Below are positions 24,560 to 33,515 of a DNA stretch of 64,000 nt, piece after piece. The DNA comes from Pseudoduganella violacea (GTDB taxonomy: Bacteria > Pseudomonadota > Gammaproteobacteria > Burkholderiales > Burkholderiaceae_D). The stretch covers positions 1 through 64,000 of the forward strand of contig NZ_JACHXD010000006.1 in the NCBI RefSeq assembly GCF_014191875.1, written 5' to 3'. The notes under the pieces are model-generated. The model worked only from the letters and a program-made list of their open reading frames with translations. It was not told the origin of the DNA and made no database searches. Numbering within the stretch: position 1 is the stretch's first letter; each line of letters begins with the position of its first letter. The position numbers and the translations under genes are program-made.

Positions 24560-25641
24560 TGAAACGCCATCCGCACCTGCCCGACGGCAGCGCGCGCCGC
24601 CACGAGTGGCGCGCCGAATACCGCCCGGAATGCCGCGAAGCGCTGCGTCCGGAGCTGCATGGCTTGCGTCGCGCCGCGTATCGCCTGCGCCTGCGCTTGG
24701 GCCGGCGCGGCGCGTCCGCAGAGACGTATGCCGCGCCGCCTCCCGAGCACGCCGACCACCATGCCGACTACCTGCCGGCGCGCCTGCTGCCGGTGATGGC
24801 GCTGTGCGCCCTGGTGCTGGCGGCGCTGGTGGCTTTCGATGTCGCGGCCATGGAGCCGATGAACGACAAGGCCTTGTCGGCCGTGCGTGGCGGCGACGGC
24901 GTCAGCTTCGACTTGTCCGGCTTTCGCATGGACGGCGATGCGCGCCTCACTTACACGGCGCAGCCGGGCCGCAGCATATACAGCGAATACCTGAGCGCCT
25001 CGCGCAGCGACAGCGCCCAGCCGTTTGCCGATCCCTACCGCATCGACATCGTCAACGGCGCGCCGGGACTGGCCGACGTGATCCGCCTCGACATGCCGCG
25101 CAATGCGGATGGCGCGCAGAAGTGGCAGTTCGCCTACGACTGGGGCGTGAGCGCGGACGGCATCGACAGCTATGGCGGCGCCGTGCTGTTCAAGGATCTG
25201 GTCCTGTACGGCGGCGGCTGGCAATTCTCCACGCCGCGCACGCGCGACGGCGTTGCCTTCGGCGCGGCGGTGCGCATGGAGATCGGCCAGCTGGCCTTGC
25301 GCGCCAATGGCCGCAACGAAGTCCAGGGCCAGATGGCGATGGACGGCATCCGCCTCGGCGCGGTGGACAGTGCCGGCAATTTTACCGGCCAGCCCTGGGT
25401 CATCGCCGATGTGGCGGCGCAGCCGGGCAGCATCGACGCCGTGGCGCAGAACGGCGGTCCGCGCCTGCATATCGGCATCGCCTGGCCGGACGCGCAGTAT
25501 GGCAGTGGGCAGGCGCCGCAAGGCGGCATCCAGATCGACAAAATCTCCTTCACCAATCCCGGCGGCGGCGTCACCGATTTCGGTTCCTCGCGCATCGGGT
25601 CGGTGCAGATCCAATACCTCGACATCAAATTCCGGCCATGA
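24559..25641 (+). CDS. Membrane-anchored motif-bearing protein with arginine-rich cytoplasmic tail
   Basis: The 360-residue protein has about 75 basic residues at the N-terminus (HEWRAEYRPECREALRPEL, RLRLRLGRRGAS). One membrane helix follows (LLPVMALCALVLAALVAF, about residues 77-95) and then the motif EPMNDKALSAVRGGDGVSFDL (about 98-118). A beta-rich periplasmic or surface part of about 240 residues follows. The ATG at 24559 overlaps the preceding TGA; the longer frame upstream is the shadow of the previous gene. The cytoplasmic tail and single anchor suggest an assembly platform or regulator rather than a subunit. Confidence 0.72.
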   Translation: MKRHPHLPDGSARRHEWRAEYRPECREALRPELHGLRRAAYRLRLRLGRRGASAETYAAPPPEHADHHADYLPARLLPVMALCALVLAALVAFDVAAMEPMNDKALSAVRGGDGVSFDLSGFRMDGDARLTYTAQPGRSIYSEYLSASRSDSAQPFADPYRIDIVNGAPGLADVIRLDMPRNADGAQKWQFAYDWGVSADGIDSYGGAVLFKDLVLYGGGWQFSTPRTRDGVAFGAAVRMEIGQLALRANGRNEVQGQMAMDGIRLGAVDSAGNFTGQPWVIADVAAQPGSIDAVAQNGGPRLHIGIAWPDAQYGSGQAPQGGIQIDKISFTNPGGGVTDFGSSRIGSVQIQYLDIKFRP

Positions 25642-26123
25642 CGATCACCTTCCTGCTGTTGGCGCGCGGCCTGCTGCTGAGCGCTCTGCTGTGCTGCTGC
25701 CTGCCGCTGCGCGCCGATCCGCTGCGCGCGCTCGATGATGCGGAACTGGAACAGGTGACGGGGCGCGACGGCATCAGCATCGCCACCCATCTGGTGATCA
25801 ACGATCCTACGCTGCCCGGCGCGGTGAACGACAGCCGCATCGCCGTCGGCTTTCAGGGCGAGGGCGACGCGCGCTATCTGGTGATCCGCAATCTGCGCGG
25901 CGTGGTCGATATGTTTGCGCTCGGCCTCGATGTGCGCAAGCGTCCTGATGGCGGGCAGTATGTGGCGGTGAGCCTGCCGGGCAAGGTGAAATATACGAAC
26001 TTCGGCTACGAATCGCTGAGCGTGCAGAACGATCCGCTGGCGCCGGTGACGAACAGCCTGGGGAGTTTGAACATCAACGGCAGCATGTCGATGCAGGGCG
26101 AGTTGCGCATCTGGGCGCATTGA
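25638..26123 (+). CDS. Secreted motif-bearing protein, last gene of operon
   Basis: The 161-residue precursor has a signal peptide (TFLLLARGLLLSALLCCCLPLRA). The motif RALDDAELEQVTGRDGISIATHL and a beta-rich body follow, ending SMSMQGELRIWAH, which closely matches the end of the lead gene product (VWIWAH). The ATG overlaps the previous stop (ATGA). The similar size and identical final residues make it a paralogue of the lead subunit, perhaps a cap or tip (inference). Confidence 0.75.
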   Translation: MTITFLLLARGLLLSALLCCCLPLRADPLRALDDAELEQVTGRDGISIATHLVINDPTLPGAVNDSRIAVGFQGEGDARYLVIRNLRGVVDMFALGLDVRKRPDGGQYVAVSLPGKVKYTNFGYESLSVQNDPLAPVTNSLGSLNINGSMSMQGELRIWAH

Positions 26124-26125
26124 TA

Positions 26126-26224
26126 GGCCGCTTCAAAATGGCCGTGGCGTCGTTGCAGCTCCTTGCCGTGCAAGGTGCACTGTCTTCGTCGCTGCGCCTA
26201 GCCACGGCCATTTTTGAAGCGGCC
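26126..26224. repeat. Long inverted repeat between convergent operons
   Basis: GGCCGCTTCAAAATGGCCG... (26126-26148) pairs with 26201-26224 with one extra A. The 52-base loop itself contains the hairpin CCTTGC-CGT-GCAAGG. It lies 3 bases after the motif operon and before the MFS stop. It could terminate both transcripts, or it could be a small non-autonomous mobile element. Confidence 0.75.
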
Positions 26225-26265
26225 TCCGGGGGCAGGCGGCGCAAGGCGCGCCGCCTGGAAGGGAT

Positions 26266-27477
26266 TTAAGCCGGCGCGCCCAGGCCGCGCGGCGGACGCG
26301 GTTCGGTGGCGAAGGCCAGCAGGGCCACCAGCGGGAAGCCCAGGCCGGCCAGCAGCACGCCGTTCCAGCCGTGATGCGCGTACATCCAGCCGCCCAGCGA
26401 AGAGCCGATGGCGCCGCCGAAGAAGAAGATGGCGATGAACAGGCCGTTCAGGCGGCTGCGCACCTCGGCGCCGAGCGAGAAGATGGCGCGCTGTCCCACC
26501 ACCAGGCTGCCCGACACGCCCATATCCACCACGATGGAAGCCATGACCAGCAAGGCCAGATCCAGATAGTGTCCGCCATGCAGCACCAGCGGCAGGCCGA
26601 AGGCCAGCACCGGCGCGCACAGCGAGATCAGCGTGGTCGAATGGCCCTTGCCCTGGTCGGCGCGGCGGCCGGCAATCGGCGAGACCACGGCGCCGCCCAC
26701 GCCGACCAGGGCGAAGATGGCGATGCCGGTTTGCGACATCTGGAAGTGGGGGCCGGCCAGCACCAGCGGCACCGTGGTCCAGAACAGGCTGAAGGCGCCG
26801 AACATGCAGGCCTGGTACAGGGCGCGGCGGCGCAGCACCGGCGTGTCGCGCAGCAGATGCCAGAGCGACGCCAGCAGGGCTGGATAGCTGATCGCATTTT
26901 GCGGCTGGCGCTGCGGCAGCTTGCTGCGCAGGACGAAGGCCAAGGCCGCCGTGCCGAAAGCGGAAATGAAGAAGATGGCGTGCCAGCCCAGCAGGTCCGC
27001 CACCACGCTCGATACCGGACGCGCCAGCATGATGCCCATCAGCAGGCCGCTCATCACCGAGCCCACGGTCTGGCCGCGCTTCTCGGGCGAGGACAGGTGG
27101 GCCGCGAACGGCACCAGCACCTGGGCCGCCACGCAGCTGATGCCGATGCACAGCGCCGCCAGCAGGAACAGCGTGGCATTGCTGGTGCTGGCCGCGCCGA
27201 GCAGGGACAGCGCCGCCACCAGCAGCGCGATGAAGACCAGGCGGCGGTTTTCCACCAGGTCGCCCAGCGGCACGATGAACAGCAGGCCGACGCAGTAACC
27301 CAATTGGGTCAGGGTGACGATCAGGCCGGCCGCGCCGGGATCGAGGCCGGTGGCCTGGCTGATCGGTCCCACCAGCGGTTGGGCGTAATACAGATTGGCC
27401 ACAATCAGGCCGCTGGCGATGGCCAGCAGCCAAACCATGGCCGGTGAAATTTCGTGGTGGTGCTCAGGCTGCGTCAA
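26266..27477 (-). CDS. MFS transporter (12-TM, YnfM/arabinose-efflux-like)
   Basis: The 403-residue inner-membrane protein has twelve hydrophobic helices and motif A in the loop after helix 2 (PLGDLVENRRLV). The first helix reads WLLAIASGLIVANLYYAQPLVGPI, a pattern common to Bcr/YnfM-like proton-driven exporters. It lies 20 bases downstream of the luciferase-like gene on the same strand. The substrate is unknown. Confidence 0.87.
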   Translation of the reverse strand: MTQPEHHHEISPAMVWLLAIASGLIVANLYYAQPLVGPISQATGLDPGAAGLIVTLTQLGYCVGLLFIVPLGDLVENRRLVFIALLVAALSLLGAASTSNATLFLLAALCIGISCVAAQVLVPFAAHLSSPEKRGQTVGSVMSGLLMGIMLARPVSSVVADLLGWHAIFFISAFGTAALAFVLRSKLPQRQPQNAISYPALLASLWHLLRDTPVLRRRALYQACMFGAFSLFWTTVPLVLAGPHFQMSQTGIAIFALVGVGGAVVSPIAGRRADQGKGHSTTLISLCAPVLAFGLPLVLHGGHYLDLALLVMASIVVDMGVSGSLVVGQRAIFSLGAEVRSRLNGLFIAIFFFGGAIGSSLGGWMYAHHGWNGVLLAGLGFPLVALLAFATEPRPPRGLGAPA

Positions 27478-27497
27478 TCGCGGCTCCTATGGTTTAC

Positions 27498-28490
27498 TCA
27501 GCCAAGGCGCGCGTGGATCTCTGACGTTAAAGCGTAGGAATGCAGGCGAGCCTTATGCTCGAAGATTTGCGAAGTAATCATCAATTCGTCCGGCCGGGTG
27601 CTGGCGATGAAGGCGCGCAACTGGGCCTCGACCGTGTGCGGCGAACCGACGGCCGAGCAGGATAACACCGAATCGAGCATCGCGCTTTCAGCGGCCCCGA
27701 TCTGCTGGCGGTAGCCGGCTTTGGGCGGGGGCAGGCGCGTGGGATGGCCGGAACGAAGATTGACAAAGGCTTGCTGCATCGACGTGGACAGCAACTGGGC
27801 TTCCTCGTCGCTGTCGGCAGCGAACACATTATAGCCCAGCATGACATATGGTTTTTGCAACTGCGCCGACGGCTGGAAATTGGCGCGGTAGAGTGCGAGC
27901 GCCTGCATCATCATCTGCGGCGCGAAATGCGAGGCGAAAGCGAAGGGCAGACCGAAATGGGCCGCGAGCTGAGCGCCATATGTGCTGGAGCCCAGTATCC
28001 ATAACGGCACGTTCGAACCCTGGCCCGGTACCGCCTTGATCTGCTGGCGCGGTTCGTCGGACAGATAGTCCTGCAGATCGAGCACGTCCTGCGGGAATTC
28101 GTCCACGCTGGCGTCCATGCGGCGGCGCAGGGCGCGCATGGTGGCCTGGTCGGAGCCGGGCGCGCGCCCCAGTCCCAGGTCGATGCGGCCCGGATGCAGG
28201 GCGGCCAGGGTGCCGAACTGCTCGGCGATCACCAGCGGCGAGTGGTTCGGCAGCATCACGCCGCCCGCGCCGACGCGGATGGTGGACGTGCCGCCCGCGA
28301 CGTGAGCCATCACGACCGCCGTGGCGGCGCTGGCGATGCCCGGCATGCCGTGGTGCTCGGCCAGCCAGTAGCGTTGAAAACCCCAGCGCTCCGCATGCTG
28401 CGCCAGGTCCAGCGTATTGCGCAGCGAGGTGGCGGCATTGCTGCCTTCGGCGATGGGGGAGAGGTCGAGTACGGAGAATGGGATAGTCAT
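27498..28490 (-). CDS. LLM class flavin-dependent oxidoreductase (YhbW-like)
   Basis: The 330-residue TIM-barrel protein starts [17 protein letters not shown]. It has [22 protein letters not shown], then [23 protein letters not shown] and [15 protein letters not shown], hallmarks of the bacterial luciferase-like family. It probably uses FMN and NAD(P)H to oxidise a small molecule. It is transcribed just upstream of an MFS exporter, which suggests detoxification and export of the same compound (inference). Confidence 0.9.
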   Translation of the reverse strand: MTIPFSVLDLSPIAEGSNAATSLRNTLDLAQHAERWGFQRYWLAEHHGMPGIASAATAVVMAHVAGGTSTIRVGAGGVMLPNHSPLVIAEQFGTLAALHPGRIDLGLGRAPGSDQATMRALRRRMDASVDEFPQDVLDLQDYLSDEPRQQIKAVPGQGSNVPLWILGSSTYGAQLAAHFGLPFAFASHFAPQMMMQALALYRANFQPSAQLQKPYVMLGYNVFAADSDEEAQLLSTSMQQAFVNLRSGHPTRLPPPKAGYRQQIGAAESAMLDSVLSCSAVGSPHTVEAQLRAFIASTRPDELMITSQIFEHKARLHSYALTSEIHARLG

Positions 28491-28621
28491 GGCGTCGATA
28501 TTGGGCTGTGGCGCGGGCTTTCAAGCAAGGCCCTGACACGCGCGTGGGTATGACTTGCATCCAGCATGTCTTTTTGGGAAGCGGCGGCGAAAGACGGTAA
28601 ACTGGTAACCATTCTCTTAGT

Positions 28622-29374
28622 ATGGGTTTCTGTTTCATGACATTTCGACATCTGCGGCGGACCGCATGCAGCCTGCTGGCGGCCTTGCTGCTGGCGGCGC
28701 CGGCCCTGGCCGATCCGGGGCGCCTGATCGTGCTGGTGGCCACCGGCACCGAAATGCCGATTTCCGAATTCCGCGCGGGGGAGCTGGTGGGCGGCATCCA
28801 TAAGGACTTGGGTGAAGCCTTGGCGCAGCAGCTGGGACGGCGCGCGCAGTTTCTCGCCATGCCGCGCAAGCGCATCGCCCAGACCCTGGAGGTGGGCCGC
28901 GCCGACGTGCTGTGCATGTATATGCCGGAATGGCTGCCGGGCAGCTTTTACTGGAGCTCCCCGTTCTTCCCCGTCACCGAGCTGCTGGTCTCGGACCGGC
29001 GCTGGCCGCGTCCCCTGACCGTGGCCGATGTGGGCGGCCAGCAGATTGCTACCGTCCTGGGCTATCATTACCCGGAGTTGGAGCATGCCCTGGGCGCGGA
29101 GTTCGTGCGCGCCGACGGCCCGTCCAACGAGATCAACCTGCGCAAGCTGGGTTTGGGACGGGTAAGGCATGCGGCCACCTTGAAGGCCTTGCTCGACTAC
29201 CGGCTGAAACTGGGCGATCGCCTTGAGATCCATCCACCGCTTCACGTCAAAACCTATCTGACACGCTGCGCCGTGTCGGAGAAGTCCGGCGTGACGCTGG
29301 CGGACGTGAATGCGGCCATCGCGGGCATGCACCGCGACGGCGTCATTCACAGGATCGTGTCCAACTACCAATAA
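28622..29374 (+). CDS. Periplasmic family-3-like solute-binding protein (orphan)
   Basis: The 250-residue precursor has a signal peptide (HLRRTACSLLAALLLAAPALA-DP). The family-3-type start and body follow: IVLVATGTEMPISEF, GGIHKDLGEALAQQLGRRAQF and GRADVLCMYMPEWLP. An alternative ATG at 28637 would remove five residues. No transporter gene is near. Like the 6.2 kb protein, it may sense or bind amino acids or act in signalling. Confidence 0.75.
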   Translation: MGFCFMTFRHLRRTACSLLAALLLAAPALADPGRLIVLVATGTEMPISEFRAGELVGGIHKDLGEALAQQLGRRAQFLAMPRKRIAQTLEVGRADVLCMYMPEWLPGSFYWSSPFFPVTELLVSDRRWPRPLTVADVGGQQIATVLGYHYPELEHALGAEFVRADGPSNEINLRKLGLGRVRHAATLKALLDYRLKLGDRLEIHPPLHVKTYLTRCAVSEKSGVTLADVNAAIAGMHRDGVIHRIVSNYQ

Positions 29375-29385
29375 CGACGAGACAT

Positions 29386-30882
29386 ATGCTGAAAAAGATT
29401 GCCCTTCTTGGCCTGCTGCTGCAAGCCCCGCTGCATGCCGCTCCCCTGAGCGACGCCGCCACCAGCACCGCCCGCCATGCCCGTAGCACCTACGAAAAGC
29501 CGATGATCAAGAGCCTGGCCACCATGGTCGGCTTCAATACCGTAGCAGACAAGAAGATCGCATTCGAAAACAATCCCGAGCATGCGGGCTTCAAGAAATT
29601 CCTGCGCCAGGAGGCGGAACGCCTGGGCTTCGATTTCAAGGACCACGGCTATGTGGTGGTGATCGGCATGGGCCAGGGCAAGGAGCGCGTCGGCGTGATC
29701 ACGCATGGCGACGTGCAGCCTGTCGATCCCGCCAAATGGAAGCAGTCGCCCTTCAAGCTCGATTCCACCAGCGAGCCGGGACGCCTGGTCGGCCGCGGCA
29801 CCGAGGACGATAAAGGCCCGATCGCCACCGCCCTGTACGCGATGAAGGCAATCAAGGACCGCAAGCTGGCGCTGAGCAAGCGCATCGAGCTGTATGTGTA
29901 TATGGCCGAAGAATCCGACTGGGCGCCGCTGGAAGCCTTCCTCAAAAACCATGAGCCGCCCCAGGTCAATATCACGCTCGATGCCGAATACCCGGTGGTG
30001 ACGGCGGAGAAGGGCTATGGCTCGCTGACGGTCAAGCTGCCGCACTGGGTGCAGGTGGAAAATGTCGCCGGCCCGGTGCTGGCCAGCTTTGCCGGCGGTT
30101 TCTTCGGCAGCCAGATTCCGGAAGATGCCAGCGCCGTCATCGACCAGGCTACGCCGGAGCTGGAAGCGCAGATCCGCGCCCGCGCCGTGGCGCAGAAAGG
30201 CATGCGCTACCAATACGACTGGCAGGGCAGCACCTTGAAGATCAAGGCGCTGGGCGTATCGGCCCACTCGTCCAAGCCGGAAGACGGCGTGAACGCGATC
30301 AGCATGCTGGCCGATGCGCTCAATGTGCGCCCATGGCAGGGCACCTCGGCGGCGAATATGGTGTCCTTCCTGAACGAGATGATCGGCACCGGCATCCATG
30401 GCGAGAAGTTCGGCAAGGCCGCTTACCGCGACAGCTTCATGGGACCGATGACGGTGGCGCCCACGGTGCTCAAGCAGTCGAATGAAGGCCTGGAGCTGAA
30501 CATCAATCTGCGCCGCCCGCGCGGCAAGACGGCCGATGAGTTGAAGGCGGAATTCCAGCAGGCTTTCGACGGCTGGAACGCGGCGCGCGGCGCCAAGGCT
30601 GGCATCAATATGTATGTCGGCGATCCCTGGATCCAGGAGAAGGCGCCGCAGATTCCGACCTTGCTGAATGTGTTCGCGCACTATACCGGCATCAAGGATG
30701 CGCAGCCGGTGTCGATCGGCGGCGGCACCAATTCGCGCCTGTTCCCGAACGCGGTCAGCTTCGGTCCCGGCATGCCGGGCCAGGTCTATACCGGCCACTC
30801 CGAGCACGAGTTCATCACTCACAAGCAGCCGATGCTGAATCTGGAAATGTACACGGCGGTGCTGGTGGAGTTGGCGCGTTGA
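29386..30882 (+). CDS. Secreted M20-family metallo-dipeptidase (PepV-like)
   Basis: The 498-residue precursor has a short signal peptide (MLKKIALLGLLLQAPLHA). The M20 zinc ligands are in ITHGDVQPVDP, LVGRGTEDDKGPIA and MAEESDW, with ITLDAEYPVV and a C-terminal YTGHSEHEF histidine. The lid/dimer domain spans about residues 235-390. Substrates are probably dipeptides in the periplasm. It lies 11 bases after the solute-binding protein, so it is probably co-transcribed with it; a binding protein plus dipeptidase suggests peptide use. Confidence 0.88.
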   Translation: MLKKIALLGLLLQAPLHAAPLSDAATSTARHARSTYEKPMIKSLATMVGFNTVADKKIAFENNPEHAGFKKFLRQEAERLGFDFKDHGYVVVIGMGQGKERVGVITHGDVQPVDPAKWKQSPFKLDSTSEPGRLVGRGTEDDKGPIATALYAMKAIKDRKLALSKRIELYVYMAEESDWAPLEAFLKNHEPPQVNITLDAEYPVVTAEKGYGSLTVKLPHWVQVENVAGPVLASFAGGFFGSQIPEDASAVIDQATPELEAQIRARAVAQKGMRYQYDWQGSTLKIKALGVSAHSSKPEDGVNAISMLADALNVRPWQGTSAANMVSFLNEMIGTGIHGEKFGKAAYRDSFMGPMTVAPTVLKQSNEGLELNINLRRPRGKTADELKAEFQQAFDGWNAARGAKAGINMYVGDPWIQEKAPQIPTLLNVFAHYTGIKDAQPVSIGGGTNSRLFPNAVSFGPGMPGQVYTGHSEHEFITHKQPMLNLEMYTAVLVELAR

Positions 30883-30934
30883 GTGGTCTGTTTGACCACT
30901 AGCTGACGAAGCGTTAATCCTTCTGTTGTTTTCT

Positions 30935-30965
30935 CCCGGCGCGGGCAAAAAAGCGCCGGGATTTC
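30935..30965 (+). terminator. Terminator downstream of the M20 dipeptidase gene
   Basis: CCCGGCGC, 10-base loop rich in A, GCGCCGGG, then ATTTCATCTT. A second hairpin AGTGGTC-TGTTT-GACCACT overlaps the stop codon (30882-30900). Confidence 0.6.
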
Positions 30966-31040
30966 ATCTTCCTTCGCGAAAAACTGCTTTACCATGGGCA
31001 ACATATCCGCCAGCCGGGCGGAGCTGTCGCGGGGTCTGGC

Positions 31041-31973
31041 ATGGTTCGCAAGTTATTGATTCTTCTTCTATTTTTGTTTTCAGGCATGGTGCATGGCGTG
31101 GAAATGAGCATACCTTCCACTTTGTCCCAGGCGCAGGACGGCGACGCCGTGCCGCGTCGCGGCGTGCTGTATCGCGTGCGGCACCATGGCGTCAGCAGTT
31201 ATCTCTTCGGCACCATCCACGTCGGCAAGCAGAACTTCTATCCGCTGGAGCCGGAAGTGAGCCGCGCCCTGGCCGAAGCGCGCACCCTGGTGTTGGAACT
31301 GGACGTGCGCGCCAATGACGATTTCCAGCTGGCGCTGGGCAAATACGGCGGTTATCCGGCCGGCCAAAGCTTGCGCGACCATCTGTCGCCGGCCGCCATG
31401 GCGCGTTTGCAGGCGGCGCTGGACAAGAACGGCATGCCGCTCGCCAGCGTGGAAGGTTTCCGCCCCTGGCTGGTGGCGAATATCCTGGTCGGCATGGAGA
31501 TGGAAAAGCTGGGCTACCAGCGCAGCAAGGGCGTGGAAGGCTTTCTGCTGGAAGCGGCGCTGCGGCAGCAAAAGCCCTTGCGCGAGCTGGAGACGGCCGA
31601 ATATCAGCTCAGCCTTTTCGATGGCTTGAGCGCGGCCCAGCAGGAGCGCTATCTGCTGGAGAATCTGGACGATATCGACAGCGGCGCCGCGCTGAAAAAA
31701 TCGGCGGGCCTGATCGATGCGTGGAGCGCCTCCGACCGCGTGCGCATGGCCGAGCTGTCGCGCGAGCTGACCACGGGCGACAGCGTGTCGGCGCGCTTCA
31801 TGGAGCAGACCTTGCTGGGCAAGCGCAATCCCGAAATGGCGGCGAATATCGAAACCATCATGGCGCGCGAACACAGCGCCTTTGTCGGCATCGGCCTGCT
31901 GCATCTGCTGGGCGAAAACAGCGTGCCGCAATTGCTGAAGCGGCGCGGTTACGAAGTCGAGCAGGTTTATTAA
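31041..31973 (+). CDS. TraB/GumN family protein
   Basis: The 310-residue precursor has a signal peptide (LLILLLFLFSGMVHG). It carries the two GxxH motifs of the family (SYLFGTIHVGKQNFYPLE near residue 57 and VGIGLLHLLGENSVPQLL near the end) and the LVLELD acidic site. TraB/GumN proteins belong to the EreA/TIKI-like family and are proposed metalloproteases, mostly of unknown role. It appears monocistronic, with a plausible promoter in the 160 bases upstream. Confidence 0.88.
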   Translation: MVRKLLILLLFLFSGMVHGVEMSIPSTLSQAQDGDAVPRRGVLYRVRHHGVSSYLFGTIHVGKQNFYPLEPEVSRALAEARTLVLELDVRANDDFQLALGKYGGYPAGQSLRDHLSPAAMARLQAALDKNGMPLASVEGFRPWLVANILVGMEMEKLGYQRSKGVEGFLLEAALRQQKPLRELETAEYQLSLFDGLSAAQQERYLLENLDDIDSGAALKKSAGLIDAWSASDRVRMAELSRELTTGDSVSARFMEQTLLGKRNPEMAANIETIMAREHSAFVGIGLLHLLGENSVPQLLKRRGYEVEQVY

Positions 31974-32064
31974 ATCCGCTTGCCGCCGGATTGACGCATA
32001 TCAAAGGGTGCGAGAACGCCCGCGCAATAATTGATCATCCGCAAAGCACTGATAAAGGATGCTC

Positions 32065-32364
32065 ATGCAACAGTACGGTACGGATTGGATCGTGGAAGAG
32101 CTGGTGGCAGCCGCCTGCGGCGACGAGCGCGATGCGCGCACCCGCTACCTTTTCACGCAAGCCTTGTATGGGCTGGTGCGGCAGGCCCAGTCCGAACAGC
32201 TGCTGGCTTTGCGCGCCGATGCGGAGAAAGCCATCGGCGCCCTGGCTGCCGCCACCCAGCGCCGCCAAACCCGCGTCATGCTGCGCCGTATCGCCAGGGA
32301 TGCCAGCAGCGGCCAGCGCAGCCTGCCGTTCGAACGCGATGAGAAGAAAGGGCGGGGCGCCTAA
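32065..32364 (+). CDS. Small conserved-looking cytoplasmic protein, unknown function
   Basis: The 99-residue product (MQQYGTDWIVEELVAAACGDERD, TRYLFTQALYGLVRQAQSEQLL) is helical and basic at its end (DEKKGRGA). ATG at 32065 lies 6 bases after AAAGG and is preferred over ATG at 32059. The family is not recognised. It converges with the ATPase gene with a 4-base overlap of the two stops. Confidence 0.6.
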   Translation: MQQYGTDWIVEELVAAACGDERDARTRYLFTQALYGLVRQAQSEQLLALRADAEKAIGALAAATQRRQTRVMLRRIARDASSGQRSLPFERDEKKGRGA

Positions 32365-33119
32365 TTTTCGTCGGAACGGTCGAGCAGCACGTCGAGCATG
32401 CGCTGCGGGTTCACCAGAAAATCGTGCATCACCTGGTAGTGTTCCGTTTCCTCGTAGCGGATGGGGTGGATGCCTTCGGCCGAGCAGGAATAAATCCGCG
32501 CCTCGGGATAGGCGAGCAGGATGGGCGAATGCGTGGCGATGATGAACTGCGAATTGCGCCGCACCAGATCGTGCATGCGGCTCAGCATCGCCAACTGGCG
32601 CTGGGGCGACAGCGCCGCCTCCGGTTCGTCGAGGATGTACAGGCCCTGGCCGCCGAAGCGCTCCATCATCAGTGCCAGGAAGGACTCGCCATGCGACATC
32701 TCGTGCAGCGAACGGCCGCCATAAGAATTGATGATGGGCGGACCACCGGGACCTTTATCCAGTTCCTCGATTTCCGACGCCACATTAAAGAAGCTTTCCG
32801 CGCGCAGGAAGAAGCCGTCGCGCGGCTTATGGATGCTTTGCGCGATGCGTAGATACTGGTGCAGCGCCGAATGCGAGGCACGCGTCGAAAAACGGAAATT
32901 CTTGGTGCCGCCTTCGGCATTGAAACCCAGCGCCACCGCCACCGCTTCCAGCAAAGTCGATTTGCCCGAACCATTCTCACCCACCAGAAGCGTTACCTTC
33001 GGATGCAGGTCGATGCTGGTGAAATTACGGATAGCAGGCAGCGCGAAAGGGTAGGCGCCGAAATCCGGTACGGCGCTGCGCTGCAGGGTAATGCGCGAGA
33101 CGTACTGGCGGCCGATCAA
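32361..33119 (-). CDS. ABC-type AAA family ATPase (RecF/OLD-like)
   Basis: The 252-residue protein has Walker A GENGSGKSTLLEAV (about residue 47), the signature-like EMSHGESFLALM, Walker B GLYILDEPEAALS and the switch histidine IIATHSPILLAY. This ABC-ATPase family of stand-alone proteins is often predicted to act on nucleic acid or in stress response. It begins at 33119, immediately after the VanZ stop (33120), so the two genes are a unit. Confidence 0.88.
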   Translation of the reverse strand: MIGRQYVSRITLQRSAVPDFGAYPFALPAIRNFTSIDLHPKVTLLVGENGSGKSTLLEAVAVALGFNAEGGTKNFRFSTRASHSALHQYLRIAQSIHKPRDGFFLRAESFFNVASEIEELDKGPGGPPIINSYGGRSLHEMSHGESFLALMMERFGGQGLYILDEPEAALSPQRQLAMLSRMHDLVRRNSQFIIATHSPILLAYPEARIYSCSAEGIHPIRYEETEHYQVMHDFLVNPQRMLDVLLDRSDEN

Positions 33120-33515
33120 CTAAGCCGCCACCTTGCGATGCGACCACAGTGCCCACATGAAGGTGGCGCACACGATGGCGGCGCTGCAATCCACGCACCA
33201 GTCCTGGATCGAACCATGACGGTAGGGGAAGAAGCTCTGCACGAATTCGTCGAACGCGCCCATCACGGCCACCGTCAGCACCGCTTTCAGCGCGCGCTGG
33301 GCAGGGTTGCCGCTGCCGCCGGTGAACAGCAGGAACGCCAGCGTCGCATATGCGCAGGAATGCAGCACGATGCCGGAAGCGACTTCGCCCATATCGGCGC
33401 GCGCGCCGGGGATCGAACCGAGAATCAGGATCAGCGCATAAGCCGCCATCCCGCCCCAATAACGCAAGCGGGCGTGGGAGGAAGTCAAAAACAGTTGTTG
33501 GATCAAATTAAGCAT
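33120..33515 (-). CDS. VanZ-family integral membrane protein
   Basis: The 131-residue protein has four hydrophobic segments and the VanZ-like tail DEFVQSFFPYRHGSIQDWCVDCSAAIV. The family was first seen in teicoplanin resistance; its cellular role is poorly defined. It is followed without a gap by the ATPase gene. A strong terminator-like hairpin lies only 25-50 bases upstream of its start (see the ncRNA entry). Confidence 0.87.
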   Translation of the reverse strand: MLNLIQQLFLTSSHARLRYWGGMAAYALILILGSIPGARADMGEVASGIVLHSCAYATLAFLLFTGGSGNPAQRALKAVLTVAVMGAFDEFVQSFFPYRHGSIQDWCVDCSAAIVCATFMWALWSHRKVAA

